The notes beneath the pieces were generated by a model. That model saw only the letters and a program-made list of their open reading frames with translations. It was not told the origin of the DNA and made no database searches. A stretch of DNA of 64,000 nt, taken from NCBI RefSeq assembly GCF_014170375.1, contig NZ_LZZW01000015.1, forward strand, positions 172,330-236,329. Direction: 5' to 3'. The position numbers and the translations under genes are program-made. Position 1 is the first letter of the stretch, and every line of letters starts with the position of its first letter. Shown one piece after another: positions 47,035 to 56,200 of the stretch. This stretch comes from Variovorax sp. UMC13. GTDB taxonomy: Bacteria > Pseudomonadota > Gammaproteobacteria > Burkholderiales > Burkholderiaceae_C.

Positions 47035-47892
47035 ATGCTCTACCCCGAACTGTTCAGACAACTCGAATCCGTCCGCTGGGACATGGACCGCGACATCCCG
47101 TGGCAAGCCTTCGAGGGCACCAAACTGTCCGAGGAGCAGGCGCAGACCATCAAGATGAACGCCATCACCGAGTGGGCGGCGCTGCCGGCCACCGAGATGT
47201 TCCTGCGCGACAACCGGCACGACAGCGATTTCTCCGCCTTCATGTCGATCTGGTTCTTCGAGGAACAGAAGCATTCGCTGGTGCTGATGGAATACCTCAA
47301 GCGCTTCAGCCCCCAGCACGCGCCGACCGAGCAGGAGCTGCACGACATCCGCTTCGACTTCGATCCGGCGCCGCCGCTGGAGACGCTGATGCTCCATTTC
47401 TGCGGCGAGATCCGGCTCAACCACTGGTACCGCCGCGCGGCCGAGTGGCACACCGAGCCGGTGATTAAGCACATCTACACCACGCTGAGCCAGGACGAGG
47501 CGCGCCACGGCGGCGCCTACCTGCGCTACATGAAGCGCGCGATGGAGAAGTTCGGCGACGAGGCCCGCGCGGCCTTCACCAAGGTCGGCGTGCTGATGGC
47601 CAGCGCGCGCCGCACCGCCCAGGCGCTGCACCCGACCAACCTGCACGTGAGCAAGGCACTGTTCCCCAACGACACCATCCAGAGCCGCATGCCCGACCCG
47701 GACTGGCTCGAGCACTGGCTGGACAACCAGATCAAGTTCGACGCGGTCTGGGAGAACAAGGTGGGCGAGCGCATCCTGCACAACCTGAGTCTCTTGATGA
47801 ACCGAAGCTTCAAGTCGGTGCAGGAGCTCAACCGCTACCGCAAGGAACTGTCGGCCTCGCTCGGCCCGAAGCCGGAATACCAGGGCGCCTGA
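47035..47892 (+). CDS. Ferritin-like diiron protein of unknown function
   Basis: A 285-residue four-helix protein with a full set of diiron ligands: glutamate in TEWAALPATEMFL, EEQKHS (ExxH), CGEIRLNHW (glutamate), and DEARHG (ExxH). The layout recalls soluble acyl-ACP desaturases and rubrerythrin-like oxygenases, but the protein is shorter than plant-type desaturases and lacks other landmarks. AAGGA precedes the ATG by eight bases. The physiological substrate is unknown. Confidence 0.82.
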   Translation: MLYPELFRQLESVRWDMDRDIPWQAFEGTKLSEEQAQTIKMNAITEWAALPATEMFLRDNRHDSDFSAFMSIWFFEEQKHSLVLMEYLKRFSPQHAPTEQELHDIRFDFDPAPPLETLMLHFCGEIRLNHWYRRAAEWHTEPVIKHIYTTLSQDEARHGGAYLRYMKRAMEKFGDEARAAFTKVGVLMASARRTAQALHPTNLHVSKALFPNDTIQSRMPDPDWLEHWLDNQIKFDAVWENKVGERILHNLSLLMNRSFKSVQELNRYRKELSASLGPKPEYQGA

Positions 47893-47912
47893 GGCCCCTG
47901 CGCCGCGCGGGC

Positions 47913-47939
47913 TGTCACAACGGCCCGCGCCCCTTCGTC
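47913..47939 (+). promoter_or_regulatory. ECF41-type promoter before the sigma gene
   Basis: TGTCACA (47913-47919), 16 bases, then CGTC (47936-47939) fit the -35 and -10 elements described for ECF41 sigma factors. It starts only 9 bp before the sigma ATG, so the RNA would have almost no leader. The same motif with the same spacing occurs before the next gene. Confidence 0.7.
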
Positions 47940-47947
47940 TGAGCGGC

Positions 47948-48829
47948 ATGGACGACCCCACCCTCACCTTCGACCGCCTGCGCCCCCGGCTGCAGGGCAT
48001 CGCCTACCGCATGCTGGGCTCGCTGGCCGAGGCCGAGGACGTGGTGCAGGACGCCTGGCTGCGCTGGCACGCCGCGGCGCACCACACCCTCGACAGCGCC
48101 GAGGCCTGGCTGGTCACCGTGACCACCCGGCTGGCCATCGACCGGCTGCGCGCGGCCAAGCTGCAGCGCACCCAGTATGTGGGCACCTGGCTGCCCGAAC
48201 CGCTGATCGACGACGGCCCGCGCACGCCCGAACAGCTGCTCGAGCGCGCCGACGACCTCTCGATGGCCTTCCTCACGCTGCTCGAGCGGCTGGCGCCCGA
48301 GGCCCGGGCCGCCTTCCTGTTGCGTGAAGTGTTCGATGCCGAGTACGGCGAGATCGCCCACACGCTGGGCAAGAGCGAGGCCGCCTGCCGGCAGCTGGTG
48401 CACCGGGCCCGGACCCAGGTGCGCGAGGGCGAGCGGCCGCGCCAGGCCGTGACGCGCGACACCCACCTGCGGCTCCTGCGCGGTTTCGCCGAGGCGGCGC
48501 AGAAGGGCGACCTGCATGGCCTCAAGGCGCTGCTGGCCGAAGACGTGGCGATCCTCGGCGACGGCGGCGGCAAGGTGCCGTCCTTCGGCAAGCCCATCGT
48601 CGGCGCCCAGCGCGTGGCCCAGATCTACTTCGCGCTCGCGCGCCGCTACCCCGGCCTGGTGCGCATCGAGATCGCCGAGGTCAACGGCGCGCCGGGGATG
48701 CTGCGCTACGTCGACGGCGTGCTCGAGTCGGTGCAGGGCATCGAGTGGGACGGCGAACGCATCGTGCGCATCCATGCGCAGCGCAATCCCGACAAACTGG
48801 CGCACGTCGCCGCGAATTTCGGGCCTTGA
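47948..48829 (+). CDS. ECF41-family RNA polymerase sigma factor (SigJ-like)
   Basis: A 293-residue sigma factor. Region 2 is at the start (FDRLRPRLQGIAYRMLGSLA, EAEDVVQDAWLRWH), region 4 in the middle (LAPEARAAFLLREVFDAEYG, EIAHTLGKSEAACRQLVHRA), and a C-terminal SnoaL-like domain (LRGFAEAAQKGDLHGLKALL, AEDVAILGDGGGKVPSFGK) replaces an anti-sigma factor. This is the ECF41 plan, in which the SnoaL domain controls the sigma activity. The next gene is a carboxymuconolactone-decarboxylase-like protein, the standard ECF41 partner, and both have matching promoters. Signal unknown. Confidence 0.94.
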   Translation: MDDPTLTFDRLRPRLQGIAYRMLGSLAEAEDVVQDAWLRWHAAAHHTLDSAEAWLVTVTTRLAIDRLRAAKLQRTQYVGTWLPEPLIDDGPRTPEQLLERADDLSMAFLTLLERLAPEARAAFLLREVFDAEYGEIAHTLGKSEAACRQLVHRARTQVREGERPRQAVTRDTHLRLLRGFAEAAQKGDLHGLKALLAEDVAILGDGGGKVPSFGKPIVGAQRVAQIYFALARRYPGLVRIEIAEVNGAPGMLRYVDGVLESVQGIEWDGERIVRIHAQRNPDKLAHVAANFGP

Positions 48830-48830
48830 G

Positions 48831-48857
48831 CGTCACAGGCGCCCAGGCTGGCGCGTC
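48831..48857 (+). promoter_or_regulatory. ECF41-type promoter before the carboxymuconolactone-decarboxylase-like gene
   Basis: CGTCACA (48831-48837), 16 bases, then CGTC (48854-48857), the same spacing as the sigma promoter. It begins just after the sigma stop codon. The gene starts 41 bp further on with AAGGAA as ribosome site. Confidence 0.72.
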
Positions 48858-48898
48858 TTCAGGGGGTATCCAGTGACTTTCATCCAAGGAACCCTGTC

Positions 48899-49357
48899 AT
48901 GAACACCCCCCGCCTTTCCTGGTTCAAGATCGCGCCCAAGGCCTACCAGGCCATGCTCGGCGTCAACGGCGCGCTGGCCGGCCACACGCTGGGCCAGCGC
49001 CTGTTCGAGATCGTCCAGGCCCGCGTCTCGCAGCTCAACGGCTGCGCCTTCTGCCTCGACATGCACGTGCGCGACCTGCGCAAGCTCGAAGTCGACTGGC
49101 AGCACATCAACAGCATCGCGACCTGGCGCGAAGTCGGCTTCTACGACGCGCGCGAACGCGCCGCGCTCCACTGGGCCGAGAGCCTGACCCGCCTGGTCGA
49201 GCACCACGGCGACCGCGATGCCGACTTCGCGCAGCTGCAGGCGGTGTTCAGCGACGCCGAGATCGTCGACCTGACGGTGGCGATCGCGCAGATCAACGCC
49301 TGGAACCGGCTGGGCGTGGGCATGCGCCTGCCGGTGGCCGAGAAGACCATCGCCTGA
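48899..49357 (+). CDS. Carboxymuconolactone decarboxylase/AhpD-like protein
   Basis: A 152-residue all-alpha protein with a CxxC motif in the form CAFCLDMHVRDL, as in AhpD-like peroxidase-partner proteins (CxxCxxxH). LVEHHGDRDADFAQLQAVFS and AIAQINAWNRLGVGMR are typical as well. It is the classic genetic partner of an ECF41 sigma factor. A redox or peroxide-related role is likely from the family; no substrate is known. Confidence 0.92.
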   Translation: MNTPRLSWFKIAPKAYQAMLGVNGALAGHTLGQRLFEIVQARVSQLNGCAFCLDMHVRDLRKLEVDWQHINSIATWREVGFYDARERAALHWAESLTRLVEHHGDRDADFAQLQAVFSDAEIVDLTVAIAQINAWNRLGVGMRLPVAEKTIA

Positions 49358-49367
49358 GCAAAGCGGC

Positions 49368-50456
49368 TCAGCGCCGCTCGACCACGATCGGTGCGATGCG
49401 CAGTTCCTCGCGCACCTGCGACACGGTCGCGGCGGCCGCGTCGCGGGTGGCGAAGGGCCCGGCCTGGAGCCGGTGCGTGCCGTCCTCGCTGAACACCCGC
49501 AGCTGCGGCGCCAGCGCGGGCAGGCCGCGCGCGGCCCGGCTGCGCAGGCCCTCCGCGCCGTCGCGCTCGCGGAAGGCACCCAGCTGCAGCCAGAAGCCCG
49601 CGGACGGTGCGTCGGCATTCGACGGCTGCAGTGGCGACGGCGTTGGCGCCGCGGCGGGCGTCAAGGGCGGCAGCTCGGTCACGACCATCGCCGAGGGCGC
49701 GGGTGCCGCGGAAGGCTGCGCGGGCAGCGCCACGCTGTCGGCTGGCGACGCCGCGGCGTTCGCGGTCCAGGCTGCGGGCACGGGGACGGGTGCCGGGGCC
49801 ACGGTCCTGGAAGCAGGAGGCGGAGGCGGCGGAGGCGGTGCAGCCGCCGCCAGCATCGTCTCGCCGCCGCGACGCCAGGCCCCGGTGCGGATTTCCTCGT
49901 TGGTAATGCGCTCGATCTCCACCGGCCCCACGCCGCGCAGCAGGTCGAGCTTGAGCGCGGCGGTGTAGCTCAGGTCGATGATGCGGCCGTCGTGGAAGGG
50001 GCCACGGTCGTTGACCCGCACCACCACCTCGCGGCCATTGGCCGGATTGCGCACCCGCACATAGCTGGGCAGCGGCAGCGTCTTGTGCGCCGCCGTCATG
50101 GCGTACATGTCGTAGGGTTCGCCGCTGGCCGTGGACTGGCCATGGAACTTGTTGCCGTACCAGGAGGCGATGCCGCTCTCGCGCAGCGGCCGGTCGTCGG
50201 TGATCGGCACATAGGCGCGGCCCAGCACGGTGTAGGGCTTGCTGGTGCCGCCGCTGCTGCGGATCGACTCGATGCGCGGCTCGGCGTCGGGCACGCTGCC
50301 CAGGTTGGCCGGCGGATTGGCGCCCGGGCCGTCGCGCCCGCTGCGACCCTCGCCGCCCTTGGGGCCGCTGGCGCAGCCCGCCAGCACCAGCGCCGCCGCG
50401 AGGGTCGACCAGGCCGCGGCGCGCGGGACTGCGAAGCGCTCAGCCAAAGACCGCAT
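49368..50456 (-). CDS. rlpA: Septal ring lytic transglycosylase RlpA, SPOR domain
   Basis: A 362-residue outer-membrane lipoprotein (lipobox LAGCAS). The double-psi beta-barrel has SGIASWYGNKFHGQSTASGE, YDMYAMTAAHKTLPLPSYVR, and RVNDRGPFHDGRIIDLSYTA with the catalytic aspartate. A Pro/Ala linker leads to a C-terminal SPOR domain (FWLQLGAFRERDGAEGLRSR, LQAGPFATRDAAAATVSQV) that brings it to denuded glycan at division sites. It overlaps the end of glnE by 17 bp. Confidence 0.95.
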   Translation of the reverse strand: MRSLAERFAVPRAAAWSTLAAALVLAGCASGPKGGEGRSGRDGPGANPPANLGSVPDAEPRIESIRSSGGTSKPYTVLGRAYVPITDDRPLRESGIASWYGNKFHGQSTASGEPYDMYAMTAAHKTLPLPSYVRVRNPANGREVVVRVNDRGPFHDGRIIDLSYTAALKLDLLRGVGPVEIERITNEEIRTGAWRRGGETMLAAAAPPPPPPPPASRTVAPAPVPVPAAWTANAAASPADSVALPAQPSAAPAPSAMVVTELPPLTPAAAPTPSPLQPSNADAPSAGFWLQLGAFRERDGAEGLRSRAARGLPALAPQLRVFSEDGTHRLQAGPFATRDAAAATVSQVREELRIAPIVVERR

Positions 50457-53223
50457 GCCACAGCGCCAGCATGGCTTCGCGTTCGGCCGCCAGGGCCGGC
50501 AGCGGCACCTGCGTGGGTTCTTCGTTGAGCCGCGCGCGGTGCTGCACGCGGCGCAGCTCGCGGTAGGCCGCCGCGGCCCGCTGGCCCACGCCCTCGGGCA
50601 GCAGCCCGGCGGCCTCGGCGCGCTGCAGCAGCGCGATGTTGCCCAGGTTGGGCACCAGCTCGCGGTGCCCGCAGGCCTGCGACAGCACCAGGAACTGCAC
50701 CGCGAACTCGGCGTCGACCATGCCGCCGGGGCTGTGCTTGACGTCGAAGCGCCTGGCCTTGACCGGGTGCGCGGCGCGGACCTTGTTGCGCATCGCGAAG
50801 ATCTCGGCGCGCAGCGCCTCGTGGTCGCGTGGGGCGCAGATCACGGCGTTGCGGATGCCCTCGAAGCGCTCGCCCAGCGCCGGGTCGCCCAGCACGAAGC
50901 GCGCCCGCGTCATGGCCTGGTGTTCCCAGGTCCAGGCGGTGTTGCTGCCGCGGCCCAGCTGGTACTTCTCGTAGGCCGCGAAGGTGGTGATGAGCAGGCC
51001 GGAGTTGCCGTTGGGCCGCAGCGCGGTGTCGATCTCGAACAGGTCGCCCTCGCGCGTCTTGGTCGTGAGCCAGTTGATGAGCCGGCGGATGTAGGCCGCG
51101 TAGACCTCGCCCGCGCGCTCGTCCTCGTCCTCGTAGACGAACACGATGTCGAGGTCGCTGCCGTAGCCCAGTTCCTTGCCGCCCAGCTTGCCGTAGCCGA
51201 TGACCGCGAACTGCGGCGCTTCGCGATGGGTGTTGCGCACATGCTGCCAGCACCAGCGCGCGGTGATGCGCAGCACGGTGTCGGCCATGGCGCTCAGGTC
51301 GTCGGCGACCTGCTCGACCGTGATCCGGCCTTCGACGTCGCGCGCCAGCGTGCGGAACACCTCGGCATGGTGCGCGTGGCGCAGCAGGTTCAACAGGCGC
51401 TCTTCATCGTCTTCACCGGTGCGGCGCAGCGACACCAGCCGCGACTCGAGCTCGCGCTCGAACTCGGCGGCGACAAAGCGCCCGCCCAGCATCTCGTCGC
51501 TGGCCAGTTCGTCGATCACGCCCGGGTGCTGCATCAGGTAGCGCGCCGGCCAGCGGGCCGAACCGAACAGCCGCAGCAGCCGCTCCTGCACCGCCGGCCG
51601 CTCGACCAGCAGCGCCAGGTAGCTCTCGCGCCGCAGCAGCGGCTCGATCCAGTCGGCCCAGCGCAAGGCCGCCTCGGTGCGCTGCGCCTTGACCTCCTCG
51701 GAGGCGTCCTCGGCCACGCCGTCGATCCACTGGCCGGTGCGGCGCACCAGCTGGCGCAGGCGCGCGCGCGTCTCGTCGCGCAGCGCCAGGATGCGCGGGC
51801 TCTCGCGCCAGCGCTCGACGCGCGCGGCAAAGGCCGCGGGCAGTTGCGCGATCAGGTCGTGGAGGTCGGCCGGCGGCTCGGCCTTGGCCTTGCCGTTGCA
51901 GCCGGTGCATTGCTTCTCGCCGCCCAGCAGCTTGTCGAACTCCTGCGCCACGAACTCGCGGTGGGTGTCGAGCTCGGCCAGGAAGGCGCAGCAGTCGGGC
52001 AGGCCCATCGACTGCGCGATCCAGCGCACGTCCTCGTCGTTGACCGGCAGCACATGGGTCTGCTGGTCGTCCAGGTACTGGATGCGGTGCTCGACGCGGC
52101 GCAGGAACTCGTAGGCCACGGCCAGCGCATCGGCCGTGTCCTGCGGCATCAGGCCGGCGCGCGCCAGCCGCTGCAGCGCATCGAGCGTGGGCCGGGTGCG
52201 CAGCTCGGGGAACTGGCCGCCGCGCACCACCTGCAGCAGCTGCACGGTGAATTCGATCTCGCGGATGCCGCCGCGCGACAGCTTGACGTCGTTGGCGCGC
52301 TCGGGCCGGCCGGCGCTGCGGCGCGCCGCCTGCTCGCGGATCTGCCGGTGCAGCGTGCGCAGCGAATCGAAGACGCTGTAGTCGAGGTAGCGGCGGAACA
52401 CGAAGGGCAGCACCACGCCGCGCAGCGCCTGGGCCGAGCCGTCGGCCACCACCGAAGCGGGCGCCACCACCCGGCTCTTCATCCAGGCGAAGCGCTCCCA
52501 CTCGCGGCCCTGCACCTGCAGGTACTCCTCCAGCGCATCGAGCGAGACCACCGGCGGGCCGGAGTTGCCGTTGGGCCGCAGCGCCAGGTCGACCCGGAAC
52601 ACGAAGCCGTGCTCGGTGGTGTCGCCCACCAGCGCATAGATGCGCTTGACGGCCAGCGCGAAGTACTCGTGGTTGGAGATCCGGCCGCGGCCGTCGGCGT
52701 CGCCCGCGGTGTCGCCGTCCTGGTCGTAGAGGTAGATCAGGTCGATGTCGCTCGACACGTTGAGCTCGCGCGCGCCCAGCTTGCCCATGCCCACCACCCA
52801 GAACTGGGCGCGCCGGCCGTCGGGGCCCAGGGGGGCGCCGTGGCGGGCGTCGAGCTCGGCCGCGCTCTCGGCGCAGGCGACGTCGAGCGCGAACTCGGCC
52901 AATTGGGTGACGGCGGTGGTGACCACGGCCAGCGGGGCCTGGCGGTCGCAGTCGAGCGTGACCAGCCGTTCCATGACCAGCTGGCGCACGATGCGCAGCG
53001 CATCGGCGGCGCTGTCGCCGCGGGCGCGCAACTGTGTGTAAGCCTGCTGCATCTGCGGGCGCAGGGGCTCGCCCGCGGGCAGCAGCGCCAGCTCGCCGGC
53101 ATAGCGGCGGCGCAGCCGCTGGACGAAGCGCGAATGGGCGGACAACGGCACCGAGGCCGTCGTGGGGGAGGGATGCACGATGGCATCGGTGGGAGCGGAA
53201 CCCGTCGAGAGGCTGGGGGTCAT
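50440..53223 (-). CDS. glnE: Bifunctional glutamine synthetase adenylyltransferase/deadenylylase
   Basis: Controls glutamine synthetase by adding or removing AMP; 927 residues. Two nucleotidyltransferase domains are visible: an N-terminal one with VGMGKLGARELNVSSDIDL and a C-terminal one with IGYGKLGGKELGYGSDLDIV. Both retain the GxGKLG and SDxDL residues. It is divergent from yhdP with only 24 bp between the starts. An extra 30-residue tail precedes the conserved SRFVQRLRRRY, so a later start is possible, but no other ATG fits. Confidence 0.96.
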   Translation of the reverse strand: MTPSLSTGSAPTDAIVHPSPTTASVPLSAHSRFVQRLRRRYAGELALLPAGEPLRPQMQQAYTQLRARGDSAADALRIVRQLVMERLVTLDCDRQAPLAVVTTAVTQLAEFALDVACAESAAELDARHGAPLGPDGRRAQFWVVGMGKLGARELNVSSDIDLIYLYDQDGDTAGDADGRGRISNHEYFALAVKRIYALVGDTTEHGFVFRVDLALRPNGNSGPPVVSLDALEEYLQVQGREWERFAWMKSRVVAPASVVADGSAQALRGVVLPFVFRRYLDYSVFDSLRTLHRQIREQAARRSAGRPERANDVKLSRGGIREIEFTVQLLQVVRGGQFPELRTRPTLDALQRLARAGLMPQDTADALAVAYEFLRRVEHRIQYLDDQQTHVLPVNDEDVRWIAQSMGLPDCCAFLAELDTHREFVAQEFDKLLGGEKQCTGCNGKAKAEPPADLHDLIAQLPAAFAARVERWRESPRILALRDETRARLRQLVRRTGQWIDGVAEDASEEVKAQRTEAALRWADWIEPLLRRESYLALLVERPAVQERLLRLFGSARWPARYLMQHPGVIDELASDEMLGGRFVAAEFERELESRLVSLRRTGEDDEERLLNLLRHAHHAEVFRTLARDVEGRITVEQVADDLSAMADTVLRITARWCWQHVRNTHREAPQFAVIGYGKLGGKELGYGSDLDIVFVYEDEDERAGEVYAAYIRRLINWLTTKTREGDLFEIDTALRPNGNSGLLITTFAAYEKYQLGRGSNTAWTWEHQAMTRARFVLGDPALGERFEGIRNAVICAPRDHEALRAEIFAMRNKVRAAHPVKARRFDVKHSPGGMVDAEFAVQFLVLSQACGHRELVPNLGNIALLQRAEAAGLLPEGVGQRAAAAYRELRRVQHRARLNEEPTQVPLPALAAEREAMLALWHAVFG

Positions 53224-53247
53224 AATTCCTGCACAGCGCGATCCTCA

Positions 53248-56200
53248 ATGAACGACACGGCGTCCCATCCTTCCAAGCTGCTCAAGTTCACCGCTGTCAT
53301 GGCGCGATGGCTGCTGGGTCTGTTGATTGCCGCGTGGTCGTTGTTCGCCTTGGCGGTCGTTGTCCTACACGGCTGGATTGTGCCGCGAATCGGGGACTAC
53401 CGTGAGGCCATCGAGGCGCAGGCCTCCCGTGCCGTCGGGGTACCGGTGCGCATCGGCGACATCCGCGCGCGCTCCGGCACCCTGTTTCCGGTGCTCGAGC
53501 TGCGCGACGTGGTGCTGCTCGATGCCCAGCAGCGCGAAGCGCTGCGGCTGGTGCGGGTGGTGGCCAGCGTCTCGCCACGCTCGCTGTGGCACCTCAACTT
53601 CGAGCAGCTCTACATCGAGAAACCCCAGCTCGAGGTGCGGCTGGACGCGCTCGGCAAGCTGCACGTGGCCGGGCTCGACATGTCGACCGACACCAGCGGA
53701 GAGACCCGCGGCGCCGACTGGTTTTTCGCCCAGCGCGAGTTCGTGATCGAGGGCGGTACGGTGCGCTGGACCGACGAACGCCGCCAGGCCGAACCCCTGA
53801 TGCTGACCGACGTGCGCTTCGTCGCGCGCAACGCCGGGCGCCGCCATGCGCTGCGCCTGGACGCCACGCCGCCCGAGGGCTGGGGCGAGCGCTTCACGCT
53901 GCGCGGCCAGTTCCGCCAGCCGCTGCTGTCGGTGCGCCGCGGCAACTGGCACAGCTGGACCGGCCAGATGTACGCCGAGCTGCCGCACATCGACGTGCGC
54001 CGGCTCGGCCGCTACGTGGCACTCGACGCCCGCATCCGCGAAGGCAGCGGCGGCCTGCGCGCCTGGGCCGACGTGCGCAACGGCCAGATCGTCGGCGGCG
54101 CCACCGACCTGGCGCTCGACCAGATCGACGCCTCGCTCGACACCGGCCTGGAGCCGCTGGTGCTGCGCGGCGTGACCGGCCGGCTCGCGGGCCGGCTCAA
54201 CGACAAGACGCTCGAGTTCTCCACCACGGCCCTCCAGTTCACCGCCGCCGACGGCCTGCGCTGGCCCGGCGGCAACCTGTGGTTCCAGCACACGCCCACC
54301 CAGGGCCGCAGCCCCGAGCGCGGCGCCTTCAAGGCCGATGCGCTCGACCTGGCCGCGCTGGCGCTGATCGCCGGCCGCCTGCCGCTGGGCGAGGCCACGC
54401 ACCAGGCGCTGGCCACCTATGCGCCGCGCGGCGTGGTGGAGCGCCTCGACCTCGGCTGGCAGGGCGCGCTCGACGCGCCGCACCACTACCGCGCCACCGG
54501 CAGCGTGCGCGGACTGGGCCTGGCCTCGCAGCCGGCCAAGCCGCCCTCCGATGCCAAGCCGCAGGCCGCCGCCGCGATGCCGCATCCGGGCACGCCCGGC
54601 CTGAGCGGCGCCCGCATCGAGTTCGATGCCACCCAGGACGGCGGCAAGGCCACGCTCTCGATCGCGCAGGGCAGCCTCGAATTCCCCGGCGTGTTCGAGG
54701 AGCCGCTGATCCCGATCGACCGGCTCTCGGCCCAGTTGCAATGGAAGCTCGACGGCGCCAAGGCGCAGCTGCAGGTGAACGACCTGCGCTTCGCCAACGC
54801 CGACGCCACCGGCGAGGCGCGCGCCAGCTGGCGCACCAGCGACCCGGCGGTTTCGCACGCGCGTTCGCGCTATCCCGGCGTGCTCGACCTGCAGGGCCAG
54901 CTGACCAACGCCGACGGCACGCGGGTGTTCCGCTACCTGCCGCTGGAGATCCCCAAGCACACGCGCGACTACGTGCAGCAGAGCGTGACCAAGGGCCGCG
55001 CCAGCACGGTCGACTTCAAGGTCCGCGGCGACCTCTGGGACGTGCCCTTCAACGACCCGCGCGACGGCGAGTTCCGCATCGCGGCCAAGGTGTCGGGCGT
55101 CGACTACGCCTATGTGCCGGCCGCTGCCACCCCCAGCACCACGGTCAAGGCGCTGCCCTGGCCCGCGCTCACCGGCGTGGCCGGCGACCTGATCTTCGAG
55201 CGCTCCGGCATGCGGGTGCGCAATGCGCGCGGGCGCATCGTCGGCGCGCCGGGCATCGAGGTGACCCAGGCCGACGTGCAGATCGCCGACATGGCGCACC
55301 ACGCGCCGCTGCTGGAGGTCGATGCCCAGGCCCGGGGTCCGCTGGCCGAACTGCTCAAGGTCGGCGCGCCGCTGACCGGCGAGGCGGCCGAGGCCATCGC
55401 CCGGGTGCGCGCCACCGGCAACGCCGACTACCGGCTCAAGCTCGACCTGCCGCTGGAGAACATGGACAAGGCCAAGGTGCAGTCCACCGTGGTGCTGGCC
55501 GGCAACGAGCTGCAGCTCGCGCCCGAAGCGCCGACCGTGTCGCAGGTCCGCGGCACGCTGGGCTTCACCGAGACCGGCTTTACCTTGAGCGGGGTGCAGG
55601 GCCGCCTGGCCGGCGGCGAGACGCGCGTCGAAGGCCGTGGCCGCTACGCGGGCGCCAGCCCGGAGATGAATTTCAGGGCGCAGGGCAGCGTGACGGCCGA
55701 AGGCCTGCGCGCCGTGCACGAGCTCGAGTGGCTGCCGCGGGTGGCGGCCAAGGCCAGTGGCGGCACCAGCTACGGCGCCACGCTGTCGGTGCGCGACGGC
55801 ACGCCGGAGTTCTCGGTCAACAGCAGCCTGCAGGGCCTGGCCCTGGCCCTGCCCGCCCCGCTGGCCAAGAGCGCCGACGAGGCGATGCCGCTGCAGATCG
55901 AGAAGAAGGTGGTGCTGCGCGAGGCCCGGGCGGGCGCCGCGCCGCTGCTGCACGACCGCATCGCGCTGGGCCTGGGCCGCGTCGCCTCGGCCTACTACGT
56001 GCGCGACATCTCGGGCGCCGAGCCGCGCGTGCTGCAGGGCGCGATCGGCGTCGGGCTGCCCGAGGGCGAGACCGCCACCGCGCCCGAGCGCGGCGTGCTG
56101 GCCACGCTGCACCTCGCGCAGTTCGACCTGCCGGCCTGGCAGGCCCTGTTCGGCGAAGCCACCGGCAACGCGGTCGACACCGGCGCCAGCGGCGGCGACC

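Noticed and set aside
50239..53247. Very long + strand open frame leading into yhdP
   Set aside because: It is antisense to glnE and has none of the yhdP family character before 53248; GC-rich coding DNA commonly leaves the opposite frame open.
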